From NCBI GenBank assembly GCA_003251955.1, contig QKDV01000105.1, positions 1 through 6,776 of the forward strand: a DNA stretch of 6,776 bases, written 5' to 3'. Numbering within the stretch: the first letter of the stretch is position 1; each line of letters begins with the position of its first letter. The stretch comes from Methanospirillum hungatei. Its GTDB lineage: Archaea > Halobacteriota > Methanomicrobia > Methanomicrobiales > Methanospirillaceae. The notes beneath the pieces were generated by a model. The model saw nothing but the letters and a program-made list of their open reading frames with translations. It did not search any database and was not told the origin of the DNA. Positions 1 to 5,358 of the stretch are shown in pieces. The translations under genes and the position numbers were made by a program.

Positions 1-404
1 GGGAGTTCCATGAGATCATCAATGGATATGAGGTCTATGCCGTGAACACCGGTGTTCCGCATGCAGTGGTTTTTGTAAAAGATCTTGATTCACTTGATGT
101 CTGCCAGCAGGCCCCTTCAATCAGGAACAGTCAGTTCTTCCCGAAAGGAGCGAATGTGAATTTTGTTGAGGTAATCGATCAGAACTCCGTCAGGATTCGC
201 ACCTTTGAGCGTGGTGTGGAATGGGAGACACTCTCCTGTGGGACCGGAGCAACGGCATCTGCGGCAATTGCCCACCGGCTTGGAAGGACCGGGGCTGTTG
301 TAGAGGTAGAAACCCAAGGAGGACCACTAACAATAACCCTTACAGATGGAGCAACCATGAAAGGTCCGGCAGACGTAGTCTTCACCGGTATGCTCATCCT
401 CTAA
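1..404 (+). CDS. dapF: Diaminopimelate epimerase, C-terminal part (partial, cut at the left edge)
   Basis: This enzyme interconverts LL- and meso-diaminopimelate, a late cytosolic step of lysine biosynthesis. The open frame is already running at base 3, and 133 residues are visible before the TAA at 402-404. The sequence shows family hallmarks: VNTGVPHAVVFV at the start of the visible part, then PKGANVNFVEV, then RTFERGVEWETLSCGTGA. The cysteine of SCGTGA (codon at 237-239) is the second of the two catalytic cysteines known in the family. The first lies in the missing N-terminal half. A GTG at 42 is the internal valine of VNTGVPH, not a start, because the frame before it (EFHEIINGYEVYA) is coding and fits the family. 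A usual DapF is about 270-290 aa, so roughly half is present. The stop overlaps the stop of the opposing membrane-protein gene by 4 bases. Identification is firm; no defect is seen in the visible part. Confidence 0.95.
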   Translation, partial: EFHEIINGYEVYAVNTGVPHAVVFVKDLDSLDVCQQAPSIRNSQFFPKGANVNFVEVIDQNSVRIRTFERGVEWETLSCGTGATASAAIAHRLGRTGAVVEVETQGGPLTITLTDGATMKGPADVVFTGMLIL

Positions 405-1096
405 TCAGATATACCTCTCAATTTTTTTAGTTGAATTCCAATTTTTCCGATTAGGAGCGCAATCAACAGTATCCCACCTATCATCCCAAGGGATGATACT
501 ATCCTTACGAGAGGCATGGAATCTTTGGTGAGAACTCCGGGTCCATTTGTCGTCAAAATTGCAATCCCATCTGATAACGCTACAGGGAGATCAGAATCTG
601 TCTGGATTTCTGGGGTTGATCCGTGGTAAAGCCCGGAAACAAGATAAAGGCTCATACCTATCAGTGTCCCAATCAACAAAAAGAGGGCAGTCGCGGCAAT
701 CAAGAGATCATGAACCGGGAGTTCTGTTCTGATAAAAATGAGCAGATACCTGCTGCTGAGGACAATTAAAAAGAGGATAAAACAGAACTCTCCAAGTGAG
801 AGAAGGGGTGCTGCTGCCTGCCAGAGTGATACCCAGATAAGCTCAAGGGAGACCAGGACCAGGATTGCTGCCATTAGGAACCTCCTACGTGAACCCTTCA
901 TAAGCCAGAGTCCAGCGATGAGAATGAATGATAAGAAGAAGGTAAGTGAAATCTGTCCTGCCTGACCTCCTGCAAGAACCGGGTAGATAACCTGCAGGGG
1001 AAGCATCATCAGGAGGAGAAGCAGAAAATCCTGCCTGTCATGCATATTCTGATCAACTTCTGATTCATTTGATCGGTTCCCTGCTAACCCGTACAT
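401..1096 (-). CDS. Multi-pass membrane protein related to two-TM-pore ion channels, filter degenerate
   Basis: The 231-residue protein is strongly hydrophobic, with about six membrane segments near residues 24-41, 49-66, 73-92, 98-122, 131-153 and 196-218. The last third has the order of a bacterial-type two-TM potassium channel pore: a TM (LLIAATALFLLIGTLIG), a polar loop, a pore-helix-like stretch (PVALSDGIAIL, 171-181), a filter-like segment, then LVRIVSSLGMIGGILLIALL in the place of the inner helix. In channel relatives the filter reads TTVGYGD; here residues 182-188 are TTNGPGV, so potassium selectivity is unlikely to be kept. Function is unknown: it could be a non-conducting relative, a channel for something else, or a membrane sensor. 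The ATG at 1096 has GGAG 11 bases upstream; M18 (codon starting at 1045) is an alternative with no clear ribosome site. It is divergent from the TPR gene and convergent with dapF. The channel relationship is my inference from pattern, not from a search. Confidence 0.75.
   Translation of the reverse strand: MYGLAGNRSNESEVDQNMHDRQDFLLLLLMMLPLQVIYPVLAGGQAGQISLTFFLSFILIAGLWLMKGSRRRFLMAAILVLVSLELIWVSLWQAAAPLLSLGEFCFILFLIVLSSRYLLIFIRTELPVHDLLIAATALFLLIGTLIGMSLYLVSGLYHGSTPEIQTDSDLPVALSDGIAILTTNGPGVLTKDSMPLVRIVSSLGMIGGILLIALLIGKIGIQLKKLRGISD
422..428 (+). terminator. T7 tract downstream of dapF
   Basis: A run of seven T begins 18 bases after the dapF stop, and a T5 run follows at 442-446. Archaeal RNA polymerase can terminate at oligo-T runs without a hairpin, so this is a plausible dapF terminator. 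It lies inside the 3' end of the opposing gene, where it encodes lysine-rich sequence on the other strand, so the T run may be only a by-product of coding. Confidence 0.4.
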
Positions 1097-1210
1097 ATGG
1101 ATTATTTCTCCAGGCTGGTATTGAGCGTTTCATCATCAGGAAAACACATAGATATCTTTAATGCAGAATGCACATAACCCTCAGTATCTGGTTCAGGGAG
1201 GAGGCCGCTT
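1097..1210. promoter_or_regulatory. Divergent promoter region, membrane protein / TPR protein
   Basis: This 114-base region separates two divergent starts. Its most A/T-rich core, GATATCTTTAA at 1151-1161, could act as a TATA element in both directions. It would place start sites about 25 bases away, near 1183 for the TPR gene and near 1130 for the membrane protein, leaving short leaders that hold each gene's Shine-Dalgarno site. The match to the archaeal TATA consensus is only fair. No clear operator is seen. Confidence 0.35.
1197..1204 (+). promoter_or_regulatory. Strong ribosome binding site of the TPR gene
   Basis: GGAGGAGG lies 6 bases before the ATG at 1211. It is a near-ideal anti-Shine-Dalgarno match and fixes that start. 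It also implies a leadered transcript, unlike larC and cdc48 in this window. Confidence 0.85.
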
Positions 1211-1951
1211 ATGGGTGATGATATCAGCACAAAGGAAGCAAGACGCTGTAAAGAGGAAGGTAACAAGTTTAGTGCCATGCAGAAGTTTGATGATGCCATT
1301 CGGTGTTATGAAAAGGCCATCTCTCTGGATCCGGTAGATGAGGATACATACTTCCAGAAGGGTCTTGCAATGATGAACCTGATCCGGTACCAGGAGGCGA
1401 TTGATTCCTTTGAGCAATCCCTCCGAATTAACGACAAGGATCCAAGGTACTGGCTCTATATGGGTGTCAATTACTTCTTCATGGGAAGATATAGTAAAGC
1501 AATTCCCTGCTTCAATATGGTAATTGAGCTAGATCCCGCCAATGTGCATGCGTTAAGCAACAAAGGGTCAGCACTTGCTGAACTTGATAAGCACGCCGAT
1601 GCAGTGGAATGCTTTGATAAAATAATTGAACTGGTTCCAGGAGATATCAATGCACTCTACAATAAAGGGATAAGCCTCCAGAAGATGGGAGAGCATAAGG
1701 AGGCAATATCCTGTTTTAAGCAGATCCTAAAACAGGAACCTGAAGACGCAGACAGTTGGTTTGAACTGGGTAATTCATTAGCCAAGGTCGATACCTGCAA
1801 GGAAGCGATCAAGTGTTACGACCGGGTCATAAGGATAGAGCCCAATCATGCAGAAGTGTATGATGCAAAAATTGAATGTCTGCGCAAATTGGGGCTTGAT
1901 GAAGAGGCTGACAAGTTGATCGCCACCCTTGAGATGGACGACGTCTGGTAA
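1211..1951 (+). CDS. Tetratricopeptide repeat (TPR) protein
   Basis: This 246-residue protein is almost entirely TPR repeats, which form helical-hairpin scaffolds for protein-protein contacts. Six complete 34-residue units follow without gaps, at about residues 10-43, 44-77, 78-111, 112-145, 146-179 and 180-213. A seventh, less complete unit runs to the C-terminus. Each unit shows the TPR pattern: a small residue or glycine in helix A (for example FQKGLA, SNKGSA, YNKGIS), then Y/K-x-EAI-x-CF/Y in helix B, then a D/EP turn (SLDP, ELDP, IEPN). Five of the six full units carry Cys just before the aromatic residue of helix B. There is no signal peptide, membrane segment or fused catalytic domain, so it is probably a cytosolic adaptor. 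The start is supported by a strong ribosome site. The partner cannot be told from sequence; the divergent membrane protein is one candidate by position only. Such TPR proteins are numerous in methanogen genomes, so no symbol is given. Confidence 0.9.
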   Translation: MGDDISTKEARRCKEEGNKFSAMQKFDDAIRCYEKAISLDPVDEDTYFQKGLAMMNLIRYQEAIDSFEQSLRINDKDPRYWLYMGVNYFFMGRYSKAIPCFNMVIELDPANVHALSNKGSALAELDKHADAVECFDKIIELVPGDINALYNKGISLQKMGEHKEAISCFKQILKQEPEDADSWFELGNSLAKVDTCKEAIKCYDRVIRIEPNHAEVYDAKIECLRKLGLDEEADKLIATLEMDDVW

Positions 1952-1952
1952 G

Positions 1953-1976
1953 TCTTTTGTTTTGCATTCATAAAAA
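1953..1976. terminator. T-tracts between convergent TPR and beta-helix genes
   Basis: On the + strand, TCTTTTGTTTT (T4 at 1955-1958 and T4 at 1960-1963) starts just after the TPR stop and is a plausible archaeal terminator for that gene. On the - strand, A5 at 1972-1976 reads as T5 and follows the hairpin at 1985-2006, serving the beta-helix gene. Confidence 0.5.
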
Positions 1977-1984
1977 TCGGAATG

Positions 1985-2006
1985 CCTGAATCTGTGTGGA
2001 TTCAGG
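1985..2006 (-). terminator. Hairpin overlapping the stop of the beta-helix gene
   Basis: A perfect 8-base inverted repeat, CCTGAATC at 1985-1992 and GATTCAGG at 1999-2006, encloses a 6-base loop. On the minus strand the repeat begins at the last coding base and includes the TGA stop (2004-2002). A T5 run comes 8 bases later at 1976-1972. It resembles an intrinsic terminator with a loose T-tract and could end the whole larC-radB-beta-helix run, or stabilise the 3' end of the mRNA. Confidence 0.55.
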
Positions 2007-3324
2007 TAACGGTCACTGTCTTTGTATAAGCTCTTCCAAAGAGTACCTGAACCCCTGTACCCTGACGTGCTGCCTGGTATTTGAGGATATATGTCCCTGG
2101 CTTTGAAGGGGCTCTGATATCGAAGGAAAGGGTTTGAGATTGTCCTGATTTAACCTGGACTCCCTGAGGTATCTCAACCCACGATGGGCCATACCCTGCT
2201 GTATCTTCCAGTGCCATGACCCCTACCTGGTGGTACTGGGATATCCAGTCATCAGACCCGTCATTGACCAAGGTGAGTTCAACCGGATATGTGCTTCCGG
2301 CCTTCATCTTTTCGGGTATTGAGTCTCCTGAAATGACTGCATGAATTCCTGTAATGAAAGTCTGCGGAGTTGTATCCTGCATCGGTGTGTTCTTCGGAGA
2401 TACGGTCACTTCAGGTGTAAGATTTAGAACCACGGATTCCGTGGTCGGCTGGCTCGTCACAGCACCGGTTTCTCTGTCATCATAAGGGTATACCCTGTCA
2501 CTCAGGTCTTCTGTATCTAGTGGTGGAGATATCACAACATCATAACTCTGGTCGTCCTCTTCTACGTCTTGAGTATTATGGAACCGGTTGTTTACAATCT
2601 GCACGCCATTAACTTCTTCCAGCGATACTCCTGCCTTCCCGTTCCCTTCAATTGTCGATGATACAATCTCGGATCCTGAACTTCTCCTGATAATGATGCC
2701 AGACTCAAGATTATTCATAATGTATGACTCCCGGATTTCAGCCCTGCTACCAAGAACAGTGATTCCTGAACCACTGCAGTCAGTTATTATACTGTTAGTG
2801 ATTTTTGTCTCTGACCGGTTTGACAGGGTTATTCCCTCATGACAAGTTCTGATCGAGATTCCTGACAGGATATTATTCCGAGTTGTCGTAGCTGCCGTTT
2901 GTGCATCTGTATCGCCACTGTGATCCTCTCCCCATGGAAAGATCGATGAATCGATCCCCTCAGAATAGATACCATAATCCTCGTCATTCACACTGACATT
3001 CCTGATTGTAACGCCGGTCACTGGATTTCCTGATAAATCGGTCAGGCTTATCCATATACCCACAGTTGTTGAATCTGCAGGTGTAGGCTCTATGGTATGC
3101 CCCTGGCCATCAAGTATGACAGACGGGGCAGCAATGATGATTCCCACCGGATAAATATGTGAAATATTCTGCTCAAGAGTATACCGTCCCGGTTCGGTTA
3201 TGTATACATAATCTCCTGAATAAGGCCCGTAAGCGGGTGGAAATTCTACAGGTGCGGCTGCATCTACACAAAGGATTGGGCAAACTACTGCCAGCACCAC
3301 AATAGCAGCCATCCATGTACTCAA
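2002..3324 (-). CDS. Secreted parallel beta-helix (NosD-like) protein with C-terminal Ig-like domain
   Basis: The 440-residue product is probably exported and placed at the cell surface. A hydrophobic N-terminus (about residues 5-20) ends in CVDAAAP, a possible signal peptidase site. Residues about 55-255 show right-handed parallel beta-helix repeats of the NosD/PbH1 kind: IIIAAPSVILDGQGHTIEP, then turns such as NNILSGISI, EGITLSN, TKITNSIITDCSGSGITV, EIRESYIMNNLESGIII and VQIVNNRF. Residues about 260-325 form a Thr/Pro/Asp-rich linker. Residues about 327-440 look like one beta-sandwich of the NBR1/CARDB-like kind (YPVELTLVNDGSDDW, then WVEIPQGVQVKSGQS, then PGTYILKYQA). Asn sequons include NIS 53, NVS 109, NRS 169 and NLT 301. 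No catalytic residues, C-terminal membrane anchor or sorting signal are seen. The ligand is unknown. The start is uncertain: 3324 is TTG, the first ATG is at 3312, and neither has a ribosome site nearby or a positive residue before the hydrophobic core. Confidence 0.8.
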   Translation of the reverse strand: MSTWMAAIVVLAVVCPILCVDAAAPVEFPPAYGPYSGDYVYITEPGRYTLEQNISHIYPVGIIIAAPSVILDGQGHTIEPTPADSTTVGIWISLTDLSGNPVTGVTIRNVSVNDEDYGIYSEGIDSSIFPWGEDHSGDTDAQTAATTTRNNILSGISIRTCHEGITLSNRSETKITNSIITDCSGSGITVLGSRAEIRESYIMNNLESGIIIRRSSGSEIVSSTIEGNGKAGVSLEEVNGVQIVNNRFHNTQDVEEDDQSYDVVISPPLDTEDLSDRVYPYDDRETGAVTSQPTTESVVLNLTPEVTVSPKNTPMQDTTPQTFITGIHAVISGDSIPEKMKAGSTYPVELTLVNDGSDDWISQYHQVGVMALEDTAGYGPSWVEIPQGVQVKSGQSQTLSFDIRAPSKPGTYILKYQAARQGTGVQVLFGRAYTKTVTVT

Positions 3325-3375
3325 TGAAGAATGAAAATAGTTCGTGAGAGAACTCCTCCTGATCCTGATGACATA

Positions 3376-3395
3376 ATCTGATTAGTTGATCAGAT
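3376..3395. repeat. Inverted repeat upstream of the beta-helix gene
   Basis: ATCTGAT and ATCAGAT form a perfect 7-base inverted repeat around the 6-base spacer TAGTTG. It sits in the 92-base gap between radB and the beta-helix gene, about 50-70 bases before the annotated start. It could be an operator for a dimeric regulator or a small hairpin in the transcript; short repeats like this also arise by chance. Confidence 0.35.
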
Positions 3396-3416
3396 AGACA
3401 TCGGATCATTTATGAG

Positions 3417-4157
3417 TTATGGGTCCGGGGTTGGGCATGTCTTATCGGAAATCCCCGAAACCTGGATTCCCTCCTGGACCATGAAGAAATTGAGGCATGC
3501 ACCTTCGGGTCGGGCATGGTGCTTCACTATCCTGATTCCCCTGAGCGACTCCATGCGATCAACCCTGAGAATTACTTTTGAGAGATGGAAGAGGCTGGTT
3601 CCTCCAAGTGGTGCGAAATCGTTCTTTGCAGGGTCCATATATACCTGGTTGGTTAGCAGGATTGGAATGTCATATCGTTTTGCATACCCGAGGAGGACTA
3701 CGATCTGTCTTGAGAGACGTTGCAGAGAGTCCTGTCCATGCTCAAGTTCTGTTCTGTAAAGGCCGGTTGCAGAGTCGATAACGATGAGCCCGGTATCACG
3801 GGTGGAAAGGATATGCCCGGCATCCTGGATCATCGATGCCTGCTGGTCAAAGTCAGCGGCTTCGTACAGGTAAAACCGTTCAGAGAGTTCTTCAGCCTGG
3901 CTGCCTGCAATCTGGGTGAACCGATCTACAGAGAAACTCTCTGTATCCACGTAGATCACACACCTGCCCGCCTTGAGTACTGATATCGCTGCAATAAGAC
4001 AGAATGTTGACTTTCCGCCACCTGGCTCCCCATATATCTGGGTGATCATCTTCTTCGGGTACCCGCCCCCGATCAAATCATCAAGTGGTGTACATCCGCT
4101 TGATTCATAATACCGGTTTACTGCCGGCAGTCCTGCTTCTGGTGTACCTTCTCCCAT
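3417..4157 (-). CDS. radB: DNA repair and recombination protein RadB
   Basis: RadB is the archaeal RecA/Rad51-family paralogue that binds DNA and assists RadA in homologous recombination; it has ATPase motifs but is known for weak ATP hydrolysis and poor strand exchange. The 246-residue protein lacks the N-terminal helix-hairpin-helix domain of RadA, as expected for RadB. Features: SSGCTPLDDLIGGGYP at 19-34, the Walker A loop GEPGGGKS at 43-50 (Lys49), VIYVDTE at 67-73, Walker B LIVIDS ending at residue 129 (Asp128), and LLTNQVYMDP leading to APLGG, the DNA-binding L2 region typical of RadB. The start at 4157 has AGGAGG 4 bases upstream, and no later in-frame start precedes the conserved region, so the 40-base overlap with larC is real coding overlap. 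Co-transcription and translational coupling with larC are likely. Length is slightly above the family's usual 220-240 aa. Confidence 0.93.
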   Translation of the reverse strand: MGEGTPEAGLPAVNRYYESSGCTPLDDLIGGGYPKKMITQIYGEPGGGKSTFCLIAAISVLKAGRCVIYVDTESFSVDRFTQIAGSQAEELSERFYLYEAADFDQQASMIQDAGHILSTRDTGLIVIDSATGLYRTELEHGQDSLQRLSRQIVVLLGYAKRYDIPILLTNQVYMDPAKNDFAPLGGTSLFHLSKVILRVDRMESLRGIRIVKHHARPEGACLNFFMVQEGIQVSGISDKTCPTPDP

Positions 4158-5311
4158 GCGGCCTCCTCAACTTCGCGCATCACCCGGGCAACCGGAATGG
4201 TATGCTCCCTGGCAAAATTGCATACCGACTCGTACTCTGCCTTCAGGGTGAAACATGAGCCTTCCAATATTCCATACTTTACCGGAAATCTACCTGTATT
4301 TCCGTTTATAATACACTCGATCTCTTCGATTCTGCGATCAGCGATAAACCTGTGAACTGCAGGGATACACCGTATTCCAAGCGTCCCTGTCTCACGTGCA
4401 ATAAGTATTGATAGGTCTTTTGAATTATCCGGTTTGCAGATTACCCTGATTAGGTGACCAGGTCTTCCTTTCTTCATTGTCAGGGGAGTGGCACTTGCAT
4501 CCCTTGCCCCTGCTTTCATGAGTTTCTCAAGGAGATACCCTATCACCTCTCCCGTGACATCATCGACATTGGTTTCGAGAATGTCCACCTCATCATCTGC
4601 AATCATATCAGGTGTGGTGAGGAGCATCATCCTCAGAACGTTTGGAATATGAGGATCATCCCGATCACCGGCACCATATCCGGTTGCATCCAGCCTGCCT
4701 GCCGTATATGAAAGTGTCTGCTCTGTACAGAACTCGGCAAGCAGTGCAGCACCTGTCGGAGTACAGAGTTCACCGGTGCCTCCTCCGAGAGTCACCTGAA
4801 GCCCACCGGCAGTAAGTATGGCTGCTGTGGCTGGGGCAGGGACCGGGTATAAGCCATGTGCCATCTTCACAGTTCCTGACCCGGTTGCAATAGGAAACAC
4901 TGTTACAGCGTCAGGTGATAACGTGTACATTGCCATGCATGATCCAAGAACATCCGCGATTGCATCATCGGCCCCGACCTCATGAAAATGCTCCAATCTC
5001 CCATGAATTGTTTGTTCTGCTGAAGCGATCCGCTGAAATACTGCTTCAGCCCTGACAATTACAGATGCAGGAGCAGATGATGATCTTACCCTGTCTATGA
5101 CCTCGCTTAAAGTCCGTGATGCAGGACCTGCATGAGTATGTATCTTTATGGCCTGGATGCCTGCCCGCGAAACCACCTCAATTGTAGGGGATGCAACCAC
5201 TGAAGCCATTACCCGGATCACCGCGTCACGGTCAGCCCCGAGATCCAGAAGAGCACCGAGGAACATATCGCCTGCAGCCCCGTGAAACGGGTCGATCGCG
5301 AGAATTCTCAT
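4118..5311 (-). CDS. larC: LarC: nickel insertion protein for the nickel-pincer nucleotide cofactor
   Basis: LarC inserts nickel into pyridinium-3,5-bisthiocarboxylic acid mononucleotide, in a CTP-dependent cyclometallation, to give the nickel-pincer cofactor of lactate racemase and other LarA-like racemases/epimerases. The 397-residue protein has the usual full length. Hallmarks in order: MRILAIDPFHGAAGDMFLGA at 1-20, EHFHEVGADDAIAD at 107-120 (His108, His110, Glu111), AHGLYPVPAPAT at 151-162, CTPTGAAL at 183-190, ETNVDDVTGEVIGY at 246-259 and MKKGRPGHLI at 279-288. In Lactiplantibacillus plantarum larC is in two frames joined by programmed frameshifting; here one continuous frame spans both halves. 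The start at 5311 matches the family N-terminus, but no ribosome site precedes it, suggesting a leaderless or nearly leaderless mRNA. The 3' end overlaps radB by 40 bases. No larA, larB or larE is in the window, so the client enzyme is not shown. Confidence 0.93.
   Translation of the reverse strand: MRILAIDPFHGAAGDMFLGALLDLGADRDAVIRVMASVVASPTIEVVSRAGIQAIKIHTHAGPASRTLSEVIDRVRSSSAPASVIVRAEAVFQRIASAEQTIHGRLEHFHEVGADDAIADVLGSCMAMYTLSPDAVTVFPIATGSGTVKMAHGLYPVPAPATAAILTAGGLQVTLGGGTGELCTPTGAALLAEFCTEQTLSYTAGRLDATGYGAGDRDDPHIPNVLRMMLLTTPDMIADDEVDILETNVDDVTGEVIGYLLEKLMKAGARDASATPLTMKKGRPGHLIRVICKPDNSKDLSILIARETGTLGIRCIPAVHRFIADRRIEEIECIINGNTGRFPVKYGILEGSCFTLKAEYESVCNFAREHTIPVARVMREVEEAAWEKVHQKQDCRQ
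4162..4168 (-). promoter_or_regulatory. Ribosome binding site of radB inside larC
   Basis: On the minus strand GAGGAGG ends 4 bases before the radB ATG. It lies within the codons of the LarC motif VEEAAWE near its C-terminus. It supports the radB start at 4157 and shows that radB can be translated from a larC transcript. Confidence 0.8.
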
Positions 5312-5358
5312 GATTTGCTATACTTATAAATCCCCGGATATATGATTGTTAGGTAATA
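5312..5358. promoter_or_regulatory. Compact divergent promoter region, larC / cdc48
   Basis: Only 47 bases separate the two starts. For cdc48 (+), CTTATAAA at 5323-5330 is a good archaeal TATA match and would start transcription near 5352, leaving about 7 bases of leader. For larC (-), the A/T-rich GATATATGA at 5337-5345 could be the TATA element, starting near 5316. The reverse reading of 5323-5330 is also TATA-like but is too close to the larC ATG unless the mRNA starts inside the gene. The only ribosome-site-like motif is AGGT at 5351-5354, before cdc48. Both mRNAs are probably leaderless or nearly so, and the two promoters overlap. Confidence 0.5.

Noticed and set aside
42..404. A 120-codon ORF starting at GTG 42 as a complete short gene
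   Set aside because: The GTG is the internal valine of the DapF motif VNTGVPH, and the frame is open and family-like back to base 3; the gene is simply cut by the window edge.
547..965. Two + strand ORFs (547-732 and 738-965) inside the membrane protein gene
   Set aside because: They are antisense to a clear multi-TM coding frame, have no ribosome site or recognisable motif, and their composition mirrors the hydrophobic codons of the other strand.
1102..1417. Minus-strand ORFs over the divergent region and the start of the TPR gene
   Set aside because: They lie antisense to the TPR repeats or across the promoter region, with no motif or ribosome site; the TPR frame explains the sequence.
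3173..3409. A 78-codon minus ORF covering the 5' end of the beta-helix gene
   Set aside because: It runs in another frame through the beta-helix repeats, where the main frame is clearly coding. Its upstream part was considered as a frame-shifted N-terminus, but it reads as polar, low-quality sequence and not a signal peptide.
3412..3983. Plus-strand ORFs antisense to radB
   Set aside because: radB motifs (Walker A, Walker B, L2 region) account for the minus frame; the antisense ORFs show no family pattern.
4454..4711. An 85-codon + ORF antisense to larC
   Set aside because: It covers the conserved ETNVDD and MKKGRPG region of LarC on the other strand and is a shadow of it.
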